Positions 1 to 6,262 of a stretch of 11,956 bases of DNA are shown here, piece after piece (position 1 is the stretch's first letter; the number at the start of each line of letters is the position of its first letter). Under the pieces are notes generated by a model, which saw nothing but the letters and a program-made list of their open reading frames with translations, was not told where the DNA came from and searched no databases. The translations under genes were made by a program, and so were the position numbers. This stretch comes from Acidobacteriaceae bacterium (GTDB lineage: Bacteria; Acidobacteriota; Terriglobia; Terriglobales; Acidobacteriaceae), in assembly GCA_009781125.1 (NCBI GenBank), contig WQYS01000041.1:1-11956 (forward strand), given 5' to 3'.

Positions 1-2051
1 AGGCGGTCTTCTTCTTTACCGACGGCACCGCCACCGAACTGCGCAAGGCCTCCAGCGGCAAGGCAGCCGCGGACGACGCCTTCGCCTCAGCCTCGCAGGA
101 CGCTCGTAAATATTTCCGCGAGCAGTTGCATGAGAACGTTGCGCTGCGCCTGCTGGCCGACGTGCTCAGCCCCGCGCCCGGCGGATACTTCATGGCCTAT
201 ATGCATGGAGCTAGCAATCACCATCTCATCTTTACGCTCGATCCGCACGGCGTGCCGCGTGTTGCTCCGGAAGAAGTAGTGCTGAGAAAGGTCGATACCT
301 GGGGGTCACTTTATCTGCTGGCCTTCCGCTCCGGGCAATCCGCCGAGCGTAACACTCGCGTGGACAACGTCGCTTACAGCATCGACAAGGAAGATTTGGA
401 CGTCAGCATCCAGGCGAATGGCTTCCTCACCGGCAAGGCAGACGTCCACGTCATCGCCATGAAGGATGGACTTACTGTTGTTCCACTCTTGCTCTATCCA
501 ACGCTGCGCGTGAGCAAGGTAACCGCTGATGGCATCGATCTTGGTTTTGTGCAGGAGGACAAGGACAAGGACCCACAATTCGGCATCATCCTGGCGAAGC
601 CGCTGAACAAGGGCGAATCGGCAACCATCCGCATAGCCTACGCGGGCAAGGATGTCGTGCTGGACGAAGGCAACCACAACTATTACCCGGTTGCGCGTGA
701 AAGCTGGTTTCCGAACACCTTGCGAAGCTTCGGGAACTACGCCACTTACCACATGCTCTTTCATGTTCCCAAGGGGCTGGAGCTGATTGCCACCGGCACG
801 CGCGTGCGCGAAGATACGGACGGAAAGGTCACTACCAGCGAGTGGAACACCGAGGTTCCGCTGCCCGTGGCCGGTTTCACCCTGGGCGAGTTCAACAGCC
901 AGAACGCTGTAATCAAGAGCAAGAACGGTAACGAACTCGCCATCGATGCTTACGCCAACAAATATGCGGCGGAGAATAATGGATTAGCGCTTCTCAGTTA
1001 TATGAGAGACAGGGCTACTGGCAACTTCGTTCCGTCGGCCCAGCTTCCGGTAGAGTTGAGCCAGGGCCAGGTTGCAGCCTCCCTTTACACCCATTACTTC
1101 GGCGAGCTTCCTTTCAAGAAGGTCTCTCTTACGCAGCAGTATGCCTGCGACTACGGACAAAGCTGGCCCATGCTGGTCTATCTGCCTCTGTGCGGATTTA
1201 TGGATAAGACCCAGCAGCATGAGCTCGGCATCGATCCCACGAACGTATTCTGGAAGGTGGTTACGCCGCATGAGGTGGCGCATCAATGGTGGGGCCATAC
1301 CGTCGGCTTCAATAACTACCGCGACCAGTGGATGAGCGAAGGCTTCGCCGACGCCTCGGCCTCCATCTTTTTGCAGGCCACACGCCCCAATGCGGACGAG
1401 TTTCTCCAATTCTGGAAGGATGAACACGACCAGATCACGCAGAAGAATCAGTTCGGCTTCCGCTCGATCGATGTAGGCCCGGTTACTATGGGCTTCCGCC
1501 TGAGCACGCCGAAGACAGGATGGAATGTTTACCGGAATCTTGTCTATCCTAAGGGCGCATACATCCTGCACATGCTGCGCATGATGATGTGGTCGTCTCA
1601 GAACGGCGACAAGAACTTCATGGAGATGATGCACGACTTCGTCAGCACCTATTACCTGAAGCCGGCCACCACGGAAGACTTCAAGGCCATGGTCGAAAAA
1701 CACATGACTCCGGACCTGGACCTGGACCAGAACCATCGCATGGACTGGTTCTTCAACCAGTACGTTTACGGAACCGATCTGCCTACATACCACTTTGAAG
1801 GCGCGGTCACCGAGAAGGAAGGCGGAGCATCGATGCACTTCAAGCTGGTGCAGTCCGGCGTGACGGACGACTTCAAGATGGTGATTCCGATCTATCTGGA
1901 GTTCAAGAATGGAAAGGTTATACAGCTTGGCAAGCTCGCCATCTTCGGCAATCAGACCCTGGAACAGACGGTGCCGCTACCGAAGCTGCCGGATACGGTC
2001 AAGAAGGTCTCCATTAACTACAACTACGATGTGCTGTCGATTGAGAATTAG
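1..2051 (+). CDS. M1-family zinc metallopeptidase (aminopeptidase-like), 5' end missing
   Basis: The frame is open from base 3, so the gene starts left of the window; 682 residues are visible. The TTG at 126 is not the true start, because the frame continues upstream. The gluzincin motif HEVAH lies at 1269-1283, and a third zinc ligand Glu (in WMSEGFA, codon 1338-1340) follows exactly 18 residues later, the M1 HEXXH-X18-E signature. A Tyr in VYPKGAY (codon 1545-1547) fits the transition-state Tyr of M1 enzymes. The usual GXMEN substrate-binding motif is not visible; its place (about 1140-1200) reads YGQSWPMLVYLP. The upstream part is beta-rich, as in M1 N-terminal domains. The family cleaves N-terminal residues from peptides, often in the periplasm or membrane, but the altered exopeptidase motif makes the specificity unsure. 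The stop lies 29 bp before purE. Family assignment is firm; substrate is unknown. Confidence 0.9.
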   Translation, partial: AVFFFTDGTATELRKASSGKAAADDAFASASQDARKYFREQLHENVALRLLADVLSPAPGGYFMAYMHGASNHHLIFTLDPHGVPRVAPEEVVLRKVDTWGSLYLLAFRSGQSAERNTRVDNVAYSIDKEDLDVSIQANGFLTGKADVHVIAMKDGLTVVPLLLYPTLRVSKVTADGIDLGFVQEDKDKDPQFGIILAKPLNKGESATIRIAYAGKDVVLDEGNHNYYPVARESWFPNTLRSFGNYATYHMLFHVPKGLELIATGTRVREDTDGKVTTSEWNTEVPLPVAGFTLGEFNSQNAVIKSKNGNELAIDAYANKYAAENNGLALLSYMRDRATGNFVPSAQLPVELSQGQVAASLYTHYFGELPFKKVSLTQQYACDYGQSWPMLVYLPLCGFMDKTQQHELGIDPTNVFWKVVTPHEVAHQWWGHTVGFNNYRDQWMSEGFADASASIFLQATRPNADEFLQFWKDEHDQITQKNQFGFRSIDVGPVTMGFRLSTPKTGWNVYRNLVYPKGAYILHMLRMMMWSSQNGDKNFMEMMHDFVSTYYLKPATTEDFKAMVEKHMTPDLDLDQNHRMDWFFNQYVYGTDLPTYHFEGAVTEKEGGASMHFKLVQSGVTDDFKMVIPIYLEFKNGKVIQLGKLAIFGNQTLEQTVPLPKLPDTVKKVSINYNYDVLSIEN

Positions 2052-2068
2052 GCGCCGCGGCAGCACCG

Positions 2069-2074
2069 TATAAT
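2069..2074 (+). promoter_or_regulatory. Perfect -10 box (TATAAT) six bases before purE ATG
   Basis: TATAAT is followed by only six bases before the ATG at 2081, so transcription is expected to start at or next to the start codon. No SD motif is present in the 29-bp gap after the M1 gene. A -35 at normal spacing is not convincing (TTGAGA at 2041-2046 is 22 bp away). The arrangement suggests a leaderless purE mRNA made from its own promoter; this is inference from spacing. Confidence 0.5.
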
Positions 2075-2080
2075 CGATGC

Positions 2081-2590
2081 ATGGATAAACAGCCTTTGGT
2101 TGGAGTCGTCATGGGCAGCCGCAACGACTATGCGGTGATGCGCGGCGCGGTCGAGATGCTCACGGAGTTTGGAATCGCGCACGAGGTCCGGGTGATCTCG
2201 GCCCACCGCACCCCGGATGTAGCGCTGGAGTACGCGGAGACGGCCATCAGCCGCGGCATGCGCGTCATCATTGCCGGAGCCGGCGGAGCGGCGCATCTGG
2301 CCGGCGTGCTCGCCGCCAAGACCGTGCTGCCCGTGCTCGGAGTCCCCATTGCGGCCACCTCGCTGCAGGGGCTGGACTCGCTGCTGAGCATTGTGCAGAT
2401 GCCCAAGGGCGTTCCCGTGGGCACGCTCGCCATCGGCGCCTCGGGCGCGGCCAATGCGGGTTTGTTTGCCGTGGAGATTCTGGCCACCAACGACGCCGCG
2501 CTGCGCGAGCGGCTCGTCGCCTGGCGCAAGGCCCGGCGCGACGAGGTGCTGGCGCAGACCGTCGGCGAAGAAGAGCTCGCCAAGGCGTGA
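2081..2590 (+). CDS. purE: N5-carboxyaminoimidazole ribonucleotide mutase (PurE, class I)
   Basis: PurE converts N5-CAIR to CAIR in cytosolic de novo purine synthesis, downstream of the ATP-dependent PurK. The 169 residues equal the usual class I length. The N-terminal phosphate-binding loop is MGSRNDY (11-17), where most PurEs have MGSxSDW. SAHRTP (40-45) carries the catalytic His42. AGAGGAAHL (65-73) and VQMPKGVPVGTLAIG (105-119) are the other conserved blocks. Asn15 replaces the usual Ser next to the conserved Asp, while Ser13 and Asp16 are kept. The ATG at 2081 gives the full conserved N-terminus. There is no SD, but a TATAAT box sits six bases upstream. purK, often the next gene, is absent: the following gene is on the opposite strand and unrelated. 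Identification is secure. Confidence 0.97.
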   Translation: MDKQPLVGVVMGSRNDYAVMRGAVEMLTEFGIAHEVRVISAHRTPDVALEYAETAISRGMRVIIAGAGGAAHLAGVLAAKTVLPVLGVPIAATSLQGLDSLLSIVQMPKGVPVGTLAIGASGAANAGLFAVEILATNDAALRERLVAWRKARRDEVLAQTVGEEELAKA

Positions 2591-2684
2591 GCCGGGTACA
2601 CTGAGCTTTTTGTATCACCTCGCACCCTCCTCGACTTTTCATTCAAACAAGGGAAGAGGGTTACAGCTCTGCGGAAGACATCCG

Positions 2685-2957
2685 TTATATGCCGAGGCCG
2701 AAGTCTGCGTCCTGTCCGTCGCCCGAGTGGGCGTAGAAGTCGTAAGGCGTGCGGCGGGTGAACTTGTAGCGCTGACGCAGCTCGCGTCCGACGAGCAGCC
2801 CCAGGGCCACAGCCCCAAGAGCGGCGGAGATCCAGCCAACCGTCTTAATCAGCGTGGACTCCTCGCCTGCGCACCCGGAGCAGGCGAGCGCTTCCTTTCG
2901 GACGGCGTCTTCCGGGCTTATCGGCGTGGCGGCTTCGCCGCAGTCGCACGGTTTCAT
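2685..2957 (-). CDS. Small cysteine-bearing single-pass membrane protein, unknown function
   Basis: The 90-residue product is not recognised as a named family. The frame is open further upstream, but the ATG at 2957 is preferred because GAGG lies six bases before it. The N-terminus has Cys-Asp-Cys at residues 4-6 and Cys-Ser-Gly-Cys near 26-29, a CxC...CxxC pattern that could bind a metal or form disulfides. One hydrophobic segment (about residues 38-56, WISAALGAVALGLLVG core) is followed by Arg/Lys-rich sequence, suggesting that the C-terminus is cytosolic. The tail ends in a Tyr/Gly/Asp-rich stretch (YDFYAHSGD...FGLGI). It lies 121 bp downstream of the M23 peptidase gene on the same strand and may be co-transcribed or have its own promoter (a TATGAT lies at 2980-2985 on this strand). 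The coding call rests on the SD, the membrane segment and the lack of a better competing frame. Confidence 0.65.
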   Translation of the reverse strand: MKPCDCGEAATPISPEDAVRKEALACSGCAGEESTLIKTVGWISAALGAVALGLLVGRELRQRYKFTRRTPYDFYAHSGDGQDADFGLGI

Positions 2958-3078
2958 GAGGCACCTCATCACAGTTCTGATCATAGCGCAGGACGCTCCG
3001 AATGAATCGATGGCTTTCGACAACTTGTTCCCTTTTGGGAATTCAACTCTTGTTCTGCCCGGGAGCCGCTCGCGCCGC

Positions 3079-4104
3079 CTAATTCGTAGACGGAGCCGCC
3101 GCAGTATCGTCTCCACGCTGGGTCACTGTCGTACGCAGGTACTTATACGGGTTCACCGGAGTATTGCCAATGCGCACCTCGTAGTGCAGATGCGATCCGG
3201 TGGTGCGTCCGCTGTGTCCGACGTAGCCGATCACCTCGCCGCGCGTGACCATCTGGCCCTCCGTGACGGCAAATCCCGACATGTGTCCGTACAGAGTCTC
3301 TACACCGTGGCCGTGGTCGATGATGACCTCACGTCCGTACCCGTTCGTCAGCTCCGCCACCTTCACGACGCCGTCGGCGGCGGCACGGATGGGGACGCCG
3401 TTCGGAGCGCTGATGTCTATACCCGTGTGGAACTCGCCCTCGCCGGTGCCCAGCACGGGATCGACGCGCTGGCCGAAGCTGCTGGTAATCGGACCCATCA
3501 CCGGCCACAGCGCCGGCGTATAGTTGGCGGCATTCACGTCACCCGATTCGGGGAATCCGCGCAAAGGAGTCATGGCGCCAGGCCCCCCGAGTCCGGAGAG
3601 GCTGCGGTTTAAGGATCCGCTGAGGGCCGTGTTGCGCAGAGCGTAAAACGTGTCGATGGACTTGTAGTAGCTGTCGTCGGTCGCCGAAGCCGTATCGGCC
3701 AGCGGAGCGGTTGCCGCCGTCTTCTCCACCGCGTCGGCGTGCCTCTTTCCGGTCAGCTTATTGATGGGAACGGCCAGCTTGCTGGTCGTCAGCCCGTAGA
3801 GCGCCGACACCTCGCTGGCAAGCGATCCCAGCGAAGCCACGCGAACGTCCTTCTGCCGCGACTGCTCCTCCAGATGGGCGTAGTCCTTCTGAAGTGCGTA
3901 GTTGTCGTGGCGCAACTGATTGAACCGCGCCGTTTTAATCAGCATGCGCGAGTACGAGCCGGCCAGGCCGGTGATGGTGAACAGACCTACAAGCGCAGCC
4001 GCTACAAAGATGTACGCATACTGCAATGGAATGGCAACCTTCTTAAGGCTGCCGCCCTCGTCGCGGCTGACGATCATAATGTAGAGACGTCTCTTGAGGT
4101 TCAA
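3079..4104 (-). CDS. Membrane-anchored coiled-coil M23 (LytM/MepM-type) peptidoglycan endopeptidase
   Basis: This 341-residue protein has a basic N-terminus, one membrane segment (about 28-50), a charged heptad-like coiled-coil region (about 52-105), a Ala/Ser/Thr-rich linker, and a C-terminal M23 domain (about 200-325). Zinc ligands appear as His226 and Asp230 (FHTGID) and His307 (SHLHYEV), with His274 (YGHMS) and His305 as catalytic-type histidines. All expected residues are present, so it should be an active Gly/DD-endopeptidase acting on peptidoglycan in the periplasm, or at least is not a degenerate EnvC/NlpD-like activator. The start is TTG at 4104, chosen because AGGTGA lies four bases before it and the residues LYIMIVSRDEGG belong to the conserved N-terminus; an in-frame ATG at 4077 is the alternative. 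No partner gene (for example bactofilin) is adjacent. The 90-residue membrane protein gene follows downstream. Confidence 0.93.
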   Translation of the reverse strand: MNLKRRLYIMIVSRDEGGSLKKVAIPLQYAYIFVAAALVGLFTITGLAGSYSRMLIKTARFNQLRHDNYALQKDYAHLEEQSRQKDVRVASLGSLASEVSALYGLTTSKLAVPINKLTGKRHADAVEKTAATAPLADTASATDDSYYKSIDTFYALRNTALSGSLNRSLSGLGGPGAMTPLRGFPESGDVNAANYTPALWPVMGPITSSFGQRVDPVLGTGEGEFHTGIDISAPNGVPIRAAADGVVKVAELTNGYGREVIIDHGHGVETLYGHMSGFAVTEGQMVTRGEVIGYVGHSGRTTGSHLHYEVRIGNTPVNPYKYLRTTVTQRGDDTAAAPSTN

Positions 4105-4179
4105 CGCTTCACCTAAGCCCAGGGGTTTCGCCGCAAGCGCTCAACATGAATCCAGCGCGGCATAGGGGTCTCTTCTCCG

Positions 4180-4218
4180 GAATGCCGATTGTGAAATCGC
4201 ATTCGCAAATCGGCATTC
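4180..4218. repeat. 11-bp perfect inverted repeat in the M23/thiL intergenic region
   Basis: GAATGCCGATT (4180-4190) and AATCGGCATTC (4208-4218) are exact reverse complements around a 17-base loop. No T-run follows on either strand, so it is not a classic terminator. If the M23 gene is transcribed from the candidate promoter near 4251-4280, the hairpin falls in its 5' leader. A second, smaller inverted repeat (AAGACT 4227-4232 / AGTCTT 4242-4247) lies beside it. The 248-bp region 4105-4352 holds no ORF. Confidence 0.6.
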
Positions 4219-4250
4219 ACTACGGCAAGACTCTAGCAGATAGTCTTATT

Positions 4251-4280
4251 ATCTTAACAGAGACTGGTTGAGGCGGACAA
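4251..4280 (-). promoter_or_regulatory. Candidate sigma70-type promoter for the M23 gene
   Basis: On the minus strand TTGTCC (4280-4275) is separated by 18 bases from TAAGAT (4256-4251), each 4/6 to consensus. It would give a leader of about 140 nt carrying the two inverted repeats. The match is moderate and unproven. On the plus strand GATAAT at 4310-4315 is a possible thiL -10, without a recognisable -35. Confidence 0.3.
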
Positions 4281-4352
4281 TCGTTAGGAAAAATCTGCAT
4301 CCAGTTCTCGATAATCCGCATCTACCACAAACGGAATTGTTTGTGAGCGGTT

Positions 4353-5423
4353 ATGCTTCCTGATAGGCCTGTAAGAATGACAAAAGCTCCTTCAAAGCAT
4401 CTGCGCGAACATAGCCTGATCGACCGCATCCGGCGCGGCTCGGAGTCAACCAAAAGTCCCTGGGTCAGCCTGGGCATCGGCGATGACTGCGCCATCCTGC
4501 ACGCCGCCGCAGACAGCGAAATCCTTGTTACAACAGATCTTACGCTCGAAAACCGCCACTTCCGGCGCGACCGGCACACACCCGAATCGGTTGGCCACCG
4601 TGCGCTGGCTCGCGGGCTGAGCGACCTGGCGGCCATGGGAGCGACTCCTCTGGCGGCGTTTCTGTCGCTGGCCCTGCCCTCTTCGATGCTTTCAACCGGG
4701 CGCGGCATCGAGTGGGTCGACCGCTTCTTCGCCGGACTCCACCGGCTCGGCGACCGCTACAACGTGCCTCTCTCTGGCGGCGACACATCGGAGTCGCCCT
4801 CGGACCTCATCCTTGCCGATATCGTTTTGATCGGCTCGGCCCCGCGCTGCGCTGCGCTGCGCCGCTCCGGAGCTCATGCAGGCGACGCACTCTACGTCAC
4901 CGGAGCGCTGGGCGGAGCTGCAGCCGAGCTGGCCGCCGTCCTTGCCCGCAGCGAACCGCCTGCGACGGTTGCTGATCTCTCCGCGTCCCATCCCCATCTG
5001 TTTCCCGAGCCGCGCCTTGCCGTCGGACACGTTCTTCTGCGGCGGAAGCTGGCGACGGCGGCCATCGACATCAGCGATGGCCTGTCGACGGACCTCACGC
5101 ATCTCTGCCAGGCCTCCAATGTCCGGGCCGAGATCGAGCAGGCGGCGATCCCGCTGCATCCGCTGACAAAACGGCTTACTCCATCCGGAGCGCTCAAGGC
5201 GGCTCTACACGGCGGCGAAGACTACGAGCTGCTCTTCTCGGCGCCATCCGGAGCGCACGTGCCGCATACTATCGGCGAAGTGAAGCTGACCAGAATCGGC
5301 ACACTCCTGCCGCCGGACGCAAAAAAGCCGCTCATCACGCTCGTAGCTGCGGATGACTCGCTGAAATCGCTCCGCCCCGGCGGGTGGGAGCACTTCTCCG
5401 ATTCGACGAAACCAGCTAACTGA
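4353..5423 (+). CDS. thiL: Thiamine-monophosphate kinase (ThiL)
   Basis: ThiL phosphorylates thiamine monophosphate to the cofactor thiamine diphosphate with ATP, in the cytosol. Conserved blocks in order are GIGDDCA (41-47, metal-binding Asp pair), TTDLTLENRHF (60-70), GLSDLAAMGA (88-97), SGGDTSES (141-148), DISDGLSTDL (239-248) and GGEDYELLF (287-295), the full AIR-synthase/ThiL superfamily set. At 356 residues it is slightly longer than typical (about 325), partly through a polar N-terminal extension. The true start may be the ATG at 4377 (residue 9), since conserved sequence begins only near residue 20 and neither start has a strong SD. No TPP riboswitch is evident upstream. Three GCTGC pentamers in a row lie at 4846-4860 inside the gene. 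No other thiamine gene is in the window; the next gene, guaD, follows after 103 bp. Confidence 0.97.
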   Translation: MLPDRPVRMTKAPSKHLREHSLIDRIRRGSESTKSPWVSLGIGDDCAILHAAADSEILVTTDLTLENRHFRRDRHTPESVGHRALARGLSDLAAMGATPLAAFLSLALPSSMLSTGRGIEWVDRFFAGLHRLGDRYNVPLSGGDTSESPSDLILADIVLIGSAPRCAALRRSGAHAGDALYVTGALGGAAAELAAVLARSEPPATVADLSASHPHLFPEPRLAVGHVLLRRKLATAAIDISDGLSTDLTHLCQASNVRAEIEQAAIPLHPLTKRLTPSGALKAALHGGEDYELLFSAPSGAHVPHTIGEVKLTRIGTLLPPDAKKPLITLVAADDSLKSLRPGGWEHFSDSTKPAN

Positions 5424-5526
5424 GTCATCCCCTTCGTTGCGTTGCTGCAAGCGCCGCAGGCGCGTCCCATGCCATAATCGAAACTATCCTCGCCTTTTCG
5501 TTTCAGGCCATAGGAACAGGGACTGA

Positions 5527-6000
5527 ATGCAGGGAAATGCAGCCTTCATGGAGCAGGCCATCGCGCTGGCGACCGCAAACGCCGTCAGCGGCGCGGGCGG
5601 ACCTTTTGGCGCTGTCATTGTGCGTGACGGCAAGGTCGTCGCCACCGGCGTCAACTGCGTGACTGCAAGCAACGATCCGACGGCGCACGCCGAGGTGATG
5701 GCAATCCGCAACGCCTGTGCCGCGCTGAAGAGCTTCACGCTGAAGGGCTGCGTGATCTACGCCAGTTGCGAACCCTGTCCTATGTGTCTGGCGGCGATCT
5801 ACTGGGCGCGCTGCGAGGCGATCTTCTACGGCGGAACCGCCGAGGACGCAGCCTGTGCAGGCTTCGACGATGCCCGCTTCTATCGTGAGGCGAGCCTGCC
5901 GGTGGCCGAGCGCGCGATTCCAACCATTAACATGCTGCGCGACAAGGCCGTCGCCAGCTTCGATGCCTGGCGATCCTCTGCCCGCCGGATTGACTATTAA
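5527..6000 (+). CDS. guaD: Guanine deaminase (cytidine-deaminase fold, GuaD type)
   Basis: The 157-residue protein belongs to the zinc deaminase superfamily: HAEV gives His54 and Glu56, and CEPCPMC gives the other zinc ligands Cys84 and Cys87. It is much closer to Bacillus-type guanine deaminase than to TadA. Diagnostic features are GGPFGAVIV (24-32), TASNDPTAHAEV (46-57), YASCEPCPMCLAAIYWAR (78-95), AGFDDARFY, and the C-terminal FDAWR...Y end, which in the Bacillus enzyme forms the domain-swapped lid; the length also matches (about 156). It would convert guanine to xanthine and ammonia in purine salvage or nitrogen scavenging in the cytosol. The ATG at 5527 is preceded by purine-rich AGGGA, a usable SD. 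A CATAAT at 5473-5478 could be a -10 but lacks a clear -35. tRNA adenosine deaminase is the most likely misannotation. Confidence 0.92.
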   Translation: MQGNAAFMEQAIALATANAVSGAGGPFGAVIVRDGKVVATGVNCVTASNDPTAHAEVMAIRNACAALKSFTLKGCVIYASCEPCPMCLAAIYWARCEAIFYGGTAEDAACAGFDDARFYREASLPVAERAIPTINMLRDKAVASFDAWRSSARRIDY

Positions 6001-6037
6001 CCCTTATTCTCACACCATGGAAAGAGAACTGCTTCTA

Positions 6038-6207
6038 GGTAGACCAAGTCTTTAGGCTTGGCTCTCTCTCCAATCGCCACAGGACCGGCTTTAGCCCTGG
6101 GGTATGTACCTCTGCCGGCCAGAAAGGCATACCCCAGGGCCTAAAGGCCAGTTTCGTGGTGAATCCGAGAAGCCGAGCTACACCAAGCCTATAAGGCTTG
6201 GTCTACC
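6038..6207. repeat. Nested inverted-repeat element (MITE/REP-like) between guaD and hom
   Basis: The outer arms 6038-6061 and 6183-6207 are near-exact reverse complements, both reading GGTAGACCAAG...GGCTTGG with a short differing centre. Inside them 6087-6106 and 6128-6149 are a second pair (GGCTTTAGCCCTGGGGTATG against CATACCCCAGGGCCTAAAGGCC). The right outer arm is itself a hairpin: CCAAGCCT (6183-6190), loop ATA, AGGCTTGG (6194-6201), further bracketed by GCCGAGC (6172-6178) and GCTCGGC (6210-6216). A degenerate third GGTAGGCCGAG copy lies in minus orientation near 6210-6221. The element has no ORF, no T-run and no obvious target-site duplication. It may be a mobile miniature element, a REP doublet or an mRNA-end structure for guaD. 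Confidence 0.8.
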
Positions 6208-6262
6208 AGGCTCGGCCTACCTGGAAGCGTGAAGATGAAGACTAAACAGGACGGCAACACGC

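Noticed and set aside
984..1838. A 284-codon minus-strand frame inside the M1 gene
   Set aside because: It is antisense to the conserved HEXXH region; its protein has no recognisable motif, as is usual for shadows in GC-rich genes.
2624..2661. Inverted repeat ACCCTC / GAGGGT between convergent purE and the small gene
   Set aside because: A 6-bp stem with a 26-base loop and no T-run is too weak to call a bidirectional terminator.
2391..3005. A 204-codon plus-strand frame overlapping the purE end and the small membrane protein gene
   Set aside because: It starts inside purE in another frame with Arg/Pro-rich shadow sequence and has no SD; the minus-strand 90-residue frame has an SD and a membrane helix.
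3029..3044. TTCCC TTTT GGGAA hairpin after the M23 gene
   Set aside because: A 5-bp stem without a T-run on the minus strand; it may be chance.
4846..4860. Three GCTGC pentamers inside thiL, a possible slippage tract
   Set aside because: Only three copies in conserved enzyme coding sequence; too short to propose phase variation.
5451..5463. GCGCC GCA GGCGC hairpin after thiL
   Set aside because: Short stem and no T-run; GC-rich DNA yields many such hairpins.
5527..6000. Annotation as tRNA-specific adenosine deaminase (TadA)
   Set aside because: The SNDPTAHAEV and IYWAR blocks, the AGFDD segment and the C-terminal end match guanine deaminase instead.
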